From Antedon mediterranea (lineage: Eukaryota > Echinodermata > Crinoidea > Comatulida > Antedonidae): a stretch of DNA of 64,000 nt. The stretch spans positions 3,421,001 to 3,485,000 of the forward strand of contig NC_092671.1 in the NCBI RefSeq assembly GCF_964355755.1, read 5' to 3'. The notes beneath the pieces were generated by a model that did no database searches, was not told where the DNA came from, and worked only from the letters and a program-made list of their open reading frames with translations. Shown here piece after piece: positions 52,701 through 61,710 of the stretch (positions are counted from its first letter, which is position 1; each line of letters begins with the position of its first letter). The position numbers and the translations under genes were made by a program.

Positions 52701-53320
52701 TACAGAGAAAAACATTGTAGATTAGACTAATAAGCCTGTTCAAAATTAATGCAAAAACTATGTGGATAAATTTGGCATTCGATTGAGACTTTAAAGTTCA
52801 CTATTCTTTTGCCTTCCTTAACGAACAAACATGCGCTATCTAAATTGCAATGAAAAAAAGTAGTTTAGATTTCAGTTGCGCAAGTTTTCGAATCGGATAA
52901 ATTTTTTATTTGACCAAAGAGTTTCATAATGTAATGTAATTGTAGCTCACATTAAACCATTGTAAAACAAACCTTAAGAGCCTAAGTGCGAACGCTGGTC
53001 AAAAGTATTTATGACCTGTTGCTAAGAGAATATAAGATCTTTATTTGTCCAATAATATTACAATTGGAACATTGAATTCATTAATCATTAAAAAAAGCTA
53101 CATACATACATACAACACCCTAAAAATAAATATAAAAGTCCAGTGCCAACAAGGCTTTAGTCCCTATAGTTCAGGCAGGTAGATATTTAGTATTATTTTA
53201 TTTTTTTTTTTTAGAATGTTACGTCATCATGAATTTCACCTTGCACGGATCGTAATCAGTCAAGCAGAATCATCGTCTACGTTGGCGAAATGTCTAGAAG
53301 AAATGCAAAAGGACTCATGA
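16736..53320 (+). CDS. ARID2: ARID2 (BAF200), PBAF chromatin-remodelling subunit (18 exons, 1912 aa)
   Basis: Exons: 16736-16827, 16945-17038, 22147-22244, 38038-38168, 39402-39620, 40052-40189, 40860-40942, 41371-41529, 42592-42688, 44662-44871, 45344-45610, 46006-46123, 46539-46673, 46965-47092, 47246-50468, 50598-50946, 51420-51511 and 53215-53320. Every junction is GT/AG and in phase. An in-frame TGA at 16700 precedes the ATG. Domains: ARID DNA-binding (about residues 13-105, [11 protein letters not shown]), a helical segment with [20 protein letters not shown] and ILRNLSFE blocks known from vertebrate ARID2, an RFX-type winged helix (about 563-646), a long Gln/Pro/Asn-rich linker in the 3.2 kb exon 15, two C2H2 fingers (CEWKGC...H and CEWNGC...H, about 1721-1785), and a conserved tail ([15 protein letters not shown]). 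ARID2 is the DNA-binding subunit that defines the PBAF form of SWI/SNF in the nucleus. Human ARID2 has 1835 residues, so this copy is complete and slightly longer. Confidence 0.97.
17708..18200. mobile_element. MITE with 48-bp terminal inverted repeats and TAGTA target duplication
   Basis: The left arm 17708-17755 starts GGGAGGTTTCGCAACC and the right arm 18153-18200 is its reverse complement with two mismatches. TAGTA flanks both sides (17703-17707 and 18201-18205). The 493 bp body has no transposase. It lies in ARID2 intron 2. The 5-base duplication leaves the superfamily open. Confidence 0.85.
18320..18382. repeat. Perfect 30-bp palindrome with 3-base loop
   Basis: Arms 18320-18349 and 18353-18382 are exact reverse complements, starting CTGCCGCCTGTGCCTCC, with ACC between them. 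It lies in ARID2 intron 2, 120 bp after the MITE. A transcript would form a 30-bp hairpin. Confidence 0.9.
19442..19737. repeat. 28-bp minisatellite
   Basis: The unit CTGGAGCATACTGTACAGTT plus AGCCCATC repeats about ten times. The last three units change to a CTGGAAAACTGTACAGTACA variant of 30-31 bases. Units are contiguous with no unique spacers. It lies in ARID2 intron 2. Confidence 0.9.
19742..19840. mobile_element. MITE family A copy, truncated
   Basis: It starts AGCTCTGTCTACACTATC, continues GTGACAAAAAATGTGATGTG, and is lost after GATGATGTCATAT. The opposite terminal repeat is missing. Confidence 0.6.
20401..20412. promoter_or_regulatory. Palindromic NRF1-type site in ARID2 intron 2
   Basis: TGCGCATGCGCA is a perfect NRF1 consensus palindrome in AT-rich intronic DNA. 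It stands next to a GC-richer patch (GGGCGGAGC near 20452), which could mark an internal promoter or a chance or transposon-borne site. Confidence 0.35.
21035..21250. repeat. Pogo-like MITE family P relic
   Basis: GTAGAACCCTAAAGTGTCTC, CTTAATAGAGATCAGCTG and GTGTCTCCTTAATAGGCGTG show the family signature in ARID2 intron 2. Confidence 0.5.
24895..24964. mobile_element. 70-bp foldback element
   Basis: The ends CTGTATGATTAAAAA and TTTTTAATCATACAG are exact 15-base inverted repeats around a 40-base AT-rich core. No clear target duplication is seen. Confidence 0.6.
25113..27116. mobile_element. 2-kb TIR element (TAGGTATCCCAATGAAA ends)
   Basis: Seventeen-base terminal inverted repeats, TAGGTATCCCAATGAAA and its exact complement, bound 2004 bp. 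The interior is AT-rich with no frame resembling a transposase, so the copy is non-autonomous. Superfamily unknown. Confidence 0.7.
27254..28551. mobile_element. Tc1/mariner-pogo (Tigger-like) non-autonomous element
   Basis: TA flanks CAGTATCCCAATACCGGAC on the left and GTCCGGTATTGGGAGAGTTG then ACTG-TA on the right. CAGT termini with TA duplication are typical of pogo/Tigger transposons. Sub-terminal TCCGGTTTTTCG repeats are present. 1.3 kb, no transposase frame found. Confidence 0.7.
31237..32385. mobile_element. 1.15-kb TIR element (TAAAATGGACCTGAAATGG ends)
   Basis: The left end TAAAATGGACCTGAAATGG is mirrored at 32367-32385, and the inverted arms extend to about 30 bases with a few changes. 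No coding capacity is seen. It lies in ARID2 intron 3. Confidence 0.7.
32815..33836. mobile_element. TIR transposon family C, copy 2
   Basis: TA-flanked ends TACCGTATATTTTGGTGTAT and CACCGAAATATACGGTA. It shares CTGCTTCTGCCTAGTTTTCA, GTGTTACACACACGGTCATG and the tail CTCGGTTAGGGGGTGCGTC with copy 1 (13254-14104). This copy has a duplicated GTACATATTGTTGGCTAGGC segment near 32920 and 32985. Confidence 0.8.
34776..34880. mobile_element. MITE family A copy, right end truncated
   Basis: AAGCTCTGTCTACACTATC is followed by GTGATGTGCCCAAATATG. It runs directly into the next copy at 34881. Confidence 0.65.
34881..35053. mobile_element. MITE family A, full-length copy
   Basis: Ends AAGCTCAGTCCACACTATC and GATAGTGTAGACCGAGCTT are inverted repeats, each followed by the CAAA...TTTTTTTGT inner arms. 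Two internal CCCAAATATGACAGCGATAT-type units are present. At 173 bp this is the best reference copy of the family. Confidence 0.8.
35474..37141. mobile_element. TIR transposon family D (TACCGTATTTTCCGGAGTAT)
   Basis: TA-flanked ends ACCGTATTTTCCGGAGTATA and its near-complement at 37113-37139, each next to GGTCGACTTATAC repeats. The termini resemble family C. The 1.67 kb body contains a further nested element at 36326-37047. Confidence 0.75.
36326..37047. mobile_element. Nested PIF/Harbinger-like element
   Basis: GGGCCTGTTCGTAGGGGTTG at the left is answered by CCACCGTACGAACACGACCC at the right (imperfect inverted repeat). GGG/CCC termini with short TA-type flanks fit PIF/Harbinger. The interior has overlapping frames on both strands (36378-36815 plus, 36811-36512 minus). 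Neither shows a transposase signature that I can name. Confidence 0.5.
37861..37980 (+). repeat. Repeat E, copy 1 (inverted partner at 42077-42195)
   Basis: The 120-base stretch 60 bp before ARID2 exon 4 matches the reverse complement of 42077-42195. Shared blocks include CATGTTTAGTAATCTTATTA and TTTGTTTGAACTAACAAAAG. Confidence 0.85.
39745..40020. repeat. Direct repeat pair in ARID2 intron 5
   Basis: AATAAAGGACTCGGCTTTT followed by ATTTGTT...AAGAAAAAAC occurs at about 39747 and 39965, 217 bases apart, each about 55 bp. Confidence 0.7.
41565..41970. repeat. Pogo-like MITE family P cluster with 66-bp tandem duplication
   Basis: GGGACACTGTCCCATGAAAC and the following CAGGGGACACACCTATTAAA occur twice at 66-base spacing (about 41587 and 41653), followed by TAGGGGTTTTACTGTA and AATAGAGGTTACTGTA end motifs. 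It lies just after ARID2 exon 8. Confidence 0.7.
42077..42195 (-). repeat. Repeat E, copy 2 (inverted)
   Basis: Reverse-complement partner of 37861-37980, in ARID2 intron 8. The two copies differ by about ten substitutions and small indels. A shared reading frame exists but most differences change codons, so this is a repeat, not an exon. Confidence 0.85.
42790..43035. repeat. Degenerate ~55-bp tandem repeat in ARID2 intron 9
   Basis: CCCACAATGCATCCCTCTAC and ACATAAATTAAACTAT-type units recur four to five times with drift. Confidence 0.75.
43531..43705 (-). mobile_element. tRNA-derived SINE, minus strand, copy 2
   Basis: On minus: A box GCAGCTAGGTGGTTAGCG (43690-43673) and B box GGGTTCAATCC (43644-43634). 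The tRNA-unrelated tail CTAAGTCTAATTTGAGGCTT (plus) matches 3840-3860. It lies in ARID2 intron 9. Confidence 0.75.
51003..51125. repeat. Pogo-like MITE family P relic
   Basis: CATATTAAGGCAACACCTTT and GAGAAGGTGTCCCCTTAGTA match the family. It lies in ARID2 intron 16. Confidence 0.45.
51235..51330. mobile_element. Element F copy (GTGTTTACCGACC core)
   Basis: ACAAGGCCATATACATGACT, GCAGTCGCTTGCTCAAGTTA and GTGTTTACCGACCAACCGAC parallel 62060-62160. The CATGGAGGTA terminal repeats found there are not preserved here. Confidence 0.6.
51545..51960. repeat. Decayed repeat region with SINE-like segment
   Basis: AAGCTCGGTTTCCACTATCG (51547) resembles CTAGCTTGGTTCCCACTTG (51946). Between them a minus-strand A-box-like TGACTTGGTGGTTACG (51869-51854) belongs to the SINE family, but the B box is lost. 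It lies in ARID2 intron 17. Confidence 0.4.
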
Positions 53321-53730
53321 CAAAAGGAATGACTCCTGTAGTCGCAACAACTTCCAAAATATTAAATTATATATTCCACCACTTTTGGTAATTAACAAAT
53401 ACAAACATAATCATTAAAAAAAAAACATATCTTCAAAACGAAAGAAAATTTAAAGTTGATATTTTTTGTACAGTATATTTATTTTCTAATTTTTTTTAGA
53501 GAAAAAATTACCTTTGTTGAAATTATTTGAATTTAAAAAATGATTGGTGTTTCCAGAAATATCAATACAGTTTTCAATATGTTTTTTTCTTAAAAATTGA
53601 GGTAATAGTAATATGATTCTGGCAACAGTTGTTGCTACTATTCATTACTATTATTAATTTTTTTTTTTACTATTCGAAAAAAAAAAATTGTATACTAACT
53701 TGACAAAAACACAATATATATATACATATA

Positions 53731-53740
53731 AATAAATAAA
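53731..53740 (+). terminator. ARID2: Candidate ARID2 poly(A) signals
   Basis: Overlapping AATAAATAAA gives two AATAAA hexamers about 411 bases past the TGA stop. Further AATAAA hexamers occur near 54004, so alternative ends are possible. Confidence 0.5.
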
Positions 53741-54438
53741 GTACATTACATTATTTAAGGTATAAATATGTACATTTAATTATTTATATTTATAAGTTAG
53801 ATGAAATTTAATATTTTTGAGATGCTGGAAGTTTATCATTGATAGTTTTCGTTGGTTTATCCTCCGTTAATTTACTCATAGGCTTGAATAATTTACAGTA
53901 ATTGCCGTAATTTTTTTTCAATGACAATCTCTGTTTCATGAAAAAAAAAAAACATGATAATTATTAAAATCTGTGTTTATTTGTGAATTTGTTTTTATTC
54001 ATTAAATAAATTAAATAATTATTAGATAATTGTGTGTGTTTTGACAAATATATTTCTGATTTTTGCTAGTGAATAATCATTAAATGTGTGTTGTGTACAT
54101 ATATATTTAAGGGAAGATTTTTTACTTCAGATAGTGGCAGGGACTTTGAGTGTAAACGTTTGCATATTGCTTTCAATTCATTTATTTGGTTATTTTTCTC
54201 CTTAAATGGTTAAATGGAACATCTGTATGTCAATTCAGTGATGCATGAATAGTCAATAGACAGGCATAACTGAAAGAGGGCGCTATTGCATGACATGATA
54301 CAGTAGAACCCCTTCTTTGGAACACCTCTATTAAGGGGACACTTTGATGAAAAATATTGGCTGCTTGTAACAAGAATCTGTTAAAATTCAGGTATATATT
54401 GCATTCCCTGACAGCGTTGTAATAAAATTACTATAATT

Positions 54439-54767
54439 GGTTATCCGCACTTGGCGGATAACCCCTTGTTATTGTCAGGATCTTTTTTTTTTTTTTCGAT
54501 ATTCTTCTTTCTTTCCACGAATTTTGTTCGCAGCGTATCTCTAATTCTAGCCAACATAAGATTCTATAACTTTGTCATAAGATTGACCTGTAGATGTGCA
54601 AGAAACTTTTTTTTTCGAATTTCGAGTCACGCAGCGTAAGTTACGCGCTATTTTATGAATTTTAATGATTGATCATAGAATAAAAACTAAAAGTCATTTT
54701 GTATTGAAACTTTCTATGGATTAAAAATGGCATGTTTTACATAAAGTTACGAGCGCTGCGGATAACC
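54439..54767. mobile_element. TIR element (GGTTATCCGCA ends)
   Basis: The left end GGTTATCCGCA and right end TGCGGATAACC are inverted. The left end is itself palindromic (GGTTATCCGC...GCGGATAACC within 26 bases). 329 bp, no coding frame. Confidence 0.55.
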
Positions 54768-55127
54768 TAACTGGTCCGTAGTGACGAGTTCAAATCTAGT
54801 ATTAATTTAATGCTTTTTTTTTATACTTTTGATAATTTTTTTATCTGATAAACCAAAAATTATTTGTCAAATTATTTCATGATTTTTTAATTGAATTTTT
54901 GATCCAAGATTTTAAAAAGTGCTATTAATTCAACCCAAAATTGAAAGTATACATTTAAATTAATCCTTTAAAAATAAATTTAGTTTAAAAATGAAAAATG
55001 ATACTGAATTTGATAACTCATGGTCTATTACTGTGAATGTAAGTTGAAAAAACTTTTCTGGTGAATTATCACATTTTTAGATGTTTTGGTTCAAGGTAGT
55101 GTAGCATACCTATAATCATATGAATAC

Positions 55128-55395
55128 AGTAAAACCCTACTTTTGGACACCCCTATTCATGGACACACCTATAAAGGGAACACCCTATTCAAGGGACTCA
55201 CCTATAAAGGGAACACCCTATTCAAGGGATGCCACATTCAGGGGGAACCCTATCAAGGGGACAATTTCTTGTGAGACGACAATGAGTAATACAGTACAGT
55301 ACATGTAGTGCTTTAGCACTATGGCCACTATCCCCACCCCCTCCTTATTAGGGGAACAATTTGTTGGTTCCCGTTAGAGGTTCTACTGTATTCAT
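55128..55395. mobile_element. Pogo-like MITE family P with expanded interior
   Basis: ACAGTAAAACCCTACTTTTG at the left and TTAGAGGTTCTACTGTA at the right. Between them is a tandem CACCTATAAAGGGAACACCC / TATTCAAGGG array. This is the clearest two-ended copy of family P here. Confidence 0.7.
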
Positions 55396-56852
55396 TCAAC
55401 CATTTATTTAAAAAAAAATCATTGCAACATTTTGTTTTTAAATTTGTTTATGTATTATATTGTTTGAGAGATTAAAATGAGAAAGTTTATAAACGTTAAT
55501 AAACTCAATTAAAAATAAATTTTCGTACGTACGTCATTAAAGCAATATGCATTATTTATTCTCAAAAATATAAACGTTAGAATGTGCTATAATTTGTGTT
55601 TTAAATATGAATTTTTCGGTGCTGTTATCATTTTGATATCACAGCAAGTTTTTATATTTAATTTTTTTGTATTTATGTAATAAAAAAATATCAATTACAG
55701 AGATATGATTAAAAATAATGATGCTAAGATAAATTTAAAAAAATGAATTACTGTTATGAAATAATCAAATCAACCCATTTTGTAAATTTGCAACTTCGAA
55801 ATCGAAAATGTTGCAAAAATGTTTAAAATAGAAATTGTAAATATTCTAGTAAATGTTTTTTTGTTGTTATTTTCCTTGTTTATTTAATCTTGTTTGTATT
55901 CACTTCTTACCGGTACCTTATTTTTCTTTTTTATAATTTCACTTCCAGCTCAACCATAAGTGTACATAACATTTTTTTATTGTAATATGTCCAGGACAAA
56001 TTGTATTAGGCGATTCAACCAAACTCAAGATATGTATGAGGTAGAGAAGAGACTCGTAAACTTGTTAATTGATAATTGAAATGAGTTGCTATTCAAACTG
56101 AAGGAAGGTATCATAGCACTAAATATACTGTAAAATGTATTTATTTCAATGTATGTGGTATAGCCTGTTTTCCAATAGGTGAATTGTTCGAACAAACTCA
56201 ATGTTTTTGCAGAGAAAACAAAATCGCAGTATCTTTTCCCACTACAAGAGCAAATAGTTGCGATTTTCATTTCTATCGAGTGTCTGTTGAGGTGTTGGAT
56301 TCGCATGATTTTTTTTTCTTCGCAAAAAGTAGAAACTATTAATCTCGCTGAAGCAAAAAACTAGAATTTGTCGCAGAAAGGGATTTGGAAGATGGAAACA
56401 TAAATAAGCATGCGCTTTAGTCAACGATTTGATTCATTTTCAAATTCACCTCTTGGAAAACAGGCTTAAGGAAAGTGTGAAAACTTCTTAAAATAAATGC
56501 CATCTAAATTTCTATTTATATGAATCAGTCTTTCGTTCAACTTGTATTTTTTAACAAGTTTACATTTTTCAATGAATTAATGAGCTGTAGGTGATTTTTA
56601 GTACTTTGACCTATAAGTCAGAGGTCATAGCTATCTCTTGAGTAAATATATTAGGGAAAAAAATAAAATGAGACTTTGCACCATAATTTATTTTGATGAA
56701 TTTTTTTTTCAATTTTATGATTGTCCTCTGCTGTCCGAAAGTTTGTGTGGAAGACCAATTACGTCAAAAAAGAAAATCATAATATGAAGTCAGTCAGTCA
56801 GTGTTGACAATATTGTAATCATTATCTTTGAGCTAAATTCAATTTTCATAAT

Positions 56853-57290
56853 GTGGCCATTTTCATCTCTATCACTTTTGAAATCGCTTTCTTGGAGCTA
56901 TGGAAAAGTCACCTCAATCGTCATTATTTTTTATGTAAATTGTCATTGTTATCAATGTGGAAATTGTCACCTCAATCAATATTGAAATCTTCATTATTTT
57001 GGAACTATGTAAATTGTCATTGTCATCAATGTGGAAATTGTCACCTCAATCAATATTAAAATCTTCATTTTTTTGGAACTATGTAAATTTTCATTGTTTA
57101 TATGGAAATTGTCACCTCAATTACTATTGAAATCGTCATTATCGATCAACTATGTAAATTGTAATTGTCATCAATGGGGGAAATTGTCACCTAAATCAAT
57201 ATGAACATTTTTCATTATCGTGAAGCTATGGAAATTGTCATTAATAAGAAAATCGTCATTTCCAGCAATATGGAAGTCATCATATCTTGG
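56853..57290. repeat. ~85-bp minisatellite (TGGAAATTGTCACCTCAATC)
   Basis: About five imperfect units contain AAATTGTCACCTCAATCAAT, AAATCTTCATTATTTTGGAA and TATGTAAATTGTCATTG. A related unit (ATTGTCATCAATGTAGACAT) recurs at 58479, next to the Myb/SANT gene. Confidence 0.8.
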
Positions 57291-57820
57291 AAGTCACCAG
57301 TGTAGCACTATGGAATGTAATCAATGGTGCTGTAATGATCATGGAATTCGTCATACATACATATGGGATCCTCCTCTTATACATTGTAGAGCTGGAGTCA
57401 AGGTGTTCGTTGAGTGTGGCTTTGGCTTGCCCAATTTATAAATCTAAAATAAGAGATTTTAATCCATGGATCACTATAATACCATTTTGTTTGGACAGCA
57501 AACGGCATCTTTTTTGTAAACAATGTATACGATATCGGAAACATCCTCCCTCAAGAATCGGGATCCATTGTCCATAATTTTTCATTACAAAATCAAGTCT
57601 ACGCCCTTGCTATAATTTAAATAAGCAATTGCCATTAACTACGAGGTAAAGAACATTAATTTTAATCAAACTTCACAAAAACTTCAAAAAGTATGTTCCA
57701 AATTTACAACAATTGAAATAGTGCAGTACATAAAAATCTTATAGTAAGTGCACTTAATTACCTTACTGTAGTAAAACCTTAATTAAAAAACTTATTAAAA
57801 AACAATTAACGAATGTAAGA

Positions 57821-57985
57821 CTTAGTTGATAACACTACATTTCTTTTTCAATTATGATTCTTTTTCTATCAATGTCCACCAGTATGTCAATTTCTATGTT
57901 GAGTTTACGTCTCTCTAATTCAAGTTTTTGTGACACAAGGTCTAAGAGGTCTTGTTGCATTTGTACTGATGACTATGAAGAGCAT
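57821..57985 (-). pseudogene. Duplicate of the Myb/SANT gene's terminal exon (alternative last exon or relic)
   Basis: This aligns with 58517-58680 at about 90 percent over 150 bases. On the minus strand the frame stays open, encoding the same QMQQDLLDL...SQKLELERRKL segment with one Ala-to-Val change and one inserted Val, then stops after EKEM. An AG stands at the homologous boundary (CTTCATAG). The first half of the exon (LAAAELEDLPSKRK part) is absent. It could be a relic, or an alternative 3' exon 540 bp beyond the main stop. Confidence 0.7.
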
Positions 57986-58016
57986 GTCATTGTCATCAGT
58001 GTTGAAATTATCATTA

Positions 58017-58477
58017 GGGACTTTACGAAACAGGACAAAGTGGGCGGAGCTTAGCATGAAATTCTGTCATCTTTTTGAGGTCAATAAAGTTGCCATTTTC
58101 CCGTTTACGAAGAAAAACTAGAATTAATGTACATATAACCTTAAATATAAAGTTCAAATTACAATTAAACATGGAATTTTCAAAACTCTAAATAATATTT
58201 GAACTTCCAATTTAATTGTTTAATGAAATAACATTTTTATTGGGTTAAAATGGCCTGTGTTTAAATGTAACGAAGGCTAAGCTTATACTGTATCACCAGA
58301 GCCAAGCGATTTAGAAGGGCCCTGCGCTATGAGACAGGGGAAGGATCGGAGAGATATACTGCCGGTCGTCGTCTTCCCGCATGGGTGCGTAACTAATAAA
58401 ACGGCTATGACTTTTACGCTTTAACGAACACAGGATATTCGTCATCCTCCCTTATCCGTCGTGTTTCGTAAAGTCCC
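58017..58477. mobile_element. TIR element (GGGACTTTACGAAACA ends)
   Basis: Exact 16-base inverted ends GGGACTTTACGAAACA and TGTTTCGTAAAGTCCC bound 461 bp. Flanks TTA and TAT could be a degraded 3-base duplication, and GGG termini suggest PIF/Harbinger. It lies between the duplicated exon and the real one and contains a minus-strand AATAAA (58241-58236). Confidence 0.65.
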
Positions 58478-58516
58478 TATTGTCATCAATGTAGACATTG
58501 TCATCTCAATCAAGGC

Positions 58517-60941
58517 TTAGTTGACAGTATTGTACAGTTCTTTTTCAATTATGATTCTTTTTCTATCAATGTCCAGTATGTCAATCTCTATGTTGAGTTT
58601 ACGTCTCTCTAATTCTAGTTTTTGTGACGCAAGGTCCAAGAGGTCTTGTTGCATTTGTACAGATGATGATGATGAGCACGGAATTTGAGCATGTCCTCCG
58701 GTCAAACCTGTATCTGCGATCACAAGTTGACCATTGCTTGGTGAATGCGCTTCATCCTTGTGAATTGTTGGTTTTCTTTTCGATGGCAAGTCTTCCAATT
58801 CTGCAGCAGCTAAGTTCATATATTTACTAAAAGAAAATCATAAAAATATGTAATCATGTACTAGGCCTAGTACTCAATATGCTATTTCTATATTATCAAA
58901 TAGAATTTCAATAACTTTTGTATGGATGGTGTGCATATCCAACCCACTCTTTGAAATTGATACCTGTCAGCTCAGAGGACTAGTTATAATAATATAGTAT
59001 AAAAAGCTAATTTTCAGAAATTATATTTACTATGGCTCAAGTTAGTAGGCACTATGATGGGTTAATTCAATTTATTATATTAATCTTAGAACTATACATT
59101 TATTATATTTATTTAATAGTTGTATTAGCAGGTAGTTCTTAATTGCAATCTTTAATCTATACTATATATAATGTATATATAGTATATACTATATATATAC
59201 TGGAATTATAATTTATGTATACATATTTTTTTTTTCATTTACCAATATCGGTAGTTATTTCATTTATAATTATCATGAAACTATTGAAATATAATTTAAA
59301 TAATTTTTATAAAGAAGATGTTAGTTATGTTATTATACTGTAATTTTTTATCCTAAATTATATAATTATATATTCTAGGTTATTTTTATTTTTTTAGTAA
59401 TGTGTTTTGTTATGGGTCCCTACGAGACAAGTTTTTAACTTCTAGAAGGGATCCATGATAATATTAATATTAATAATGACTATCAATTACTGCTTTATCT
59501 ATGTTCACTTTAATATCTTTTTTCTATTTTGTATATATTCATTCATTATTATCTAAATAAATATTATCTGAATCTGAATCTGAATAAGAACTAATAAATT
59601 AACAACTCTCTGATACTTTATAATTAGTAGTATTTTAGTACTGTACTTTTGTACTTCATCACAGTCAGTGACGTCATTTGCCTTGATGGTAAACCCTGGG
59701 AATGGTGACGATGGTTTAGGTTGATAGTCAGGCGGCATGATTGCGGTTTCTTTTTGGAGCTCGTGATCTTGAGAAATAAGGACGAAAAAAGACAATTATT
59801 TAAATATCTGGTTAAGCTCATGAAACCTATACAACACATTTTCTAGTAACTATAATAACTAGCTAGTATAAATAAGTACCTGTACGGCTAAATAAAAACA
59901 TTAGGCTGATAGATATTGATAAAATAATTTACAGTTTTTATACGTCCCCGTCCCCCGCGCGCGAGTAAAAATGTTACACACTGTTGTACGCGGTGTGGAA
60001 AGCACAAAAGGTGGTTGTTGGTTGGAACTCAAACGACATGCTTTATTATAATGTTGTTTTATCTCATTTACATATCATGGCCGAGGTTGAGAATTTTATA
60101 CTTTAGTGACAATAAATTGACCACACACTAATAAAATAATGACATATAGTTAGAAGAAGCATCTATTTTTCTGAATTCCAATGATGGCTGCCTAGTACAA
60201 CCCGGGGGACGTACCTAGCCTAGCCTACTATATAGGCCTAGGCCCTAGGCCTAGTTCTTATTCTCTAGGCCTAGCTAGGCCTAATAACGAGTATTTCAAA
60301 AGTATAAAGTAAACTTGGTATAGTAGTACATCCTCCTACGAAACTTGCATACAACTATACAATCACATTTATATTTTAACTAAATTAGGAGATAGGGCCT
60401 AGGCCTCTAAATAAAAGTTATTTTACAACGAACAACTTAGTTTAGAATAGAATAGCATTTAGCCGGTCAGCGAGTCCTCGTGTTACTTGGGTTATTGTAA
60501 GACGAGCGTCTACACAGATTACTCACCTCCTGAAACTTGTTCCATCTTCTGTTTCTTTTTCACTGTTCCCAAAAATTTCTTTTTACCTTCATAAAAGCAG
60601 ATATTGTGCCACTTTTTACGCACCTCTTTCACTGTTCGTTCACATGTGGATACCTGTGAAACTGTCTGCCAAATAGCTTGCCAAGCCACTCGCTTTTCCT
60701 CTTTCGCTCTTCTATCGTTTCCACCTTCCAGTATTACGCGATAACGTTTATATTCGTTCATTAACAGTTTTCTTTCATCTTCACTCCAATTTGGCTGTCT
60801 TTGGGTAAAACCTATCCGTCTTCGTGGGTTAGATTTTGCCGAGAGATTCAGAGGAAAACTATTGTTATTTTCCATTGGTGGTGGTGAAGTTGAAACTAAA
60901 CCGGGTGACGAAACGTTCACAAGTTGATAATACCACGCCAT
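58517..60941 (-). CDS. Myb/SANT-like DNA-binding protein (3 exons, 281 aa)
   Basis: Exons on minus: 60941-60527, 59767-59647 and 58826-58517, GT/AG and phase-consistent. The middle donor is AAAA|GTACAG. I start at ATG 60941 (GCATGG context). The open frame continues upstream to 61013 without another ATG. Residues about 52-125 form a Myb/SANT-like fold with three spaced Trp (NWSEDER, AWQAIW, KKWHN) and RTVKEVRKKW, followed by the SGGE turn seen in the MSANTD/NAIF1 group. The middle is proline-rich and the C-terminus is a charged coiled coil (SQKLELERRKLNIEIDILDI). Such proteins derive from the Myb-like partner of Harbinger transposases and act as nuclear DNA-binding factors. Whether this copy is a host gene or transposon-derived cannot be told here. 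I saw no adjacent transposase or matching terminal repeats, and the introns suggest a settled gene. The last exon is partly duplicated downstream. Confidence 0.85.
59400..59585 (+). mobile_element. LINE 3'-end fragment with (ATCTGA)n tail
   Basis: GGGTCCCTACGAGACAAG, later AAATAAATATTATCTGAATC, then three ATCTGA units. Short microsatellite tails like this end CR1/L2-type retrotransposons. No reverse transcriptase part is present. It lies in intron 2 of the Myb/SANT gene, antisense to it. Confidence 0.5.
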
Positions 60942-61710
60942 GCTTAGTATAGTTTGAGGGGGAACTGCTGACTGGGCGCGCACACGGCGGTCTGTGCGTG
61001 CTCTGTGCACCACCTCAGCTGCTGCTTAGTTACCTAATCCGCCAATGAGTTAATATTAGATCATGGAGGTATAAAAATATTTTTTTTATACCTCCTCCAT
61101 GATTAGATTATGGTTTATCTAGTAGGCCTGGGTTTATTTTTGTTTTTATAATACTGCATGGTGTCATGTAATATTCTGATAAACTAATTTGACGTAGGCC
61201 TACATCCTATAATGCCTAGGACCAGATGTTATTCACGTACTGTTAAAAAATAATTATTACAGTTTTATTAATATATTTAATTATCCCAAATAGTAGTCCG
61301 TTTTTTATAATCTATGATGATGCAATTATTGATTTGTAAAAATGGCCCTTTTTATGTTATTGTTAGTGGACGACTTTTCGTTTTTTTGGAAAATATTTAT
61401 CTTTTTACTAATATTAGTTAAGTCAATTTGCCGTCTACTAGTAATGTATAGAACCAACCTAGACTATGCGCGCCATATTTGTATTTCGCGCGTAAACACA
61501 AATGATCGGAAGAGATGACCACTACAACTAGGGAGAAGCCCAGCAGTGCGTGGTTAATTCGAAGCGTAACCATTCTGGTCGCGTTACTTCTTCCAAGGTT
61601 ACTACTGGTCTTGTTTTGGATACGTGGAACGTTTGAAAAAAACATGGGGTTAATCTTTTTTTTATTGGGAGATAATTTTTTATTTTAAATCTCCCATATT
61701 ATCAATTAAA
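60942..61710. promoter_or_regulatory. Divergent spacer of Myb/SANT and secreted repeat genes
   Basis: The two start codons face apart across 769 bp. CpG-richer patches lie at 60960-61015 (GGGCGCGCACACGG) and 61465-61500 (TATGCGCGCCAT, TTTCGCGCG). A 40-bp foldback element sits between them. Promoter function is inferred from geometry. Confidence 0.45.
61055..61108. mobile_element. 40-bp foldback MITE with ATTAGAT target duplication (element F ends)
   Basis: CATGGAGGTATAAAAATA folds onto TATACCTCCTCCATG (61062-61101). ATTAGAT flanks both sides exactly (61055-61061, 61102-61108). The ends match those of the larger element at 62044-62198. Confidence 0.8.

Larger units (their letters stand above)
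53741..56850. other. Intergenic DNA downstream of ARID2
   Basis: AT-rich, with no supported exon. It holds two family P MITEs (54300-54360 and 55128-55395) and a TIR element (54439-54767). Nothing was recognised at 55400-56850 beyond short open frames. Confidence 0.6.

Noticed and set aside
55120-55308. Frame with PIKGTPYSRD repeats
   Set aside because: It is the tandem interior of a family P MITE.
60942-61013. N-terminal extension of the Myb/SANT protein to 61013
   Set aside because: The frame is open but begins with GTG, not ATG. The first ATG is at 60941, unless an upstream exon supplies a start.
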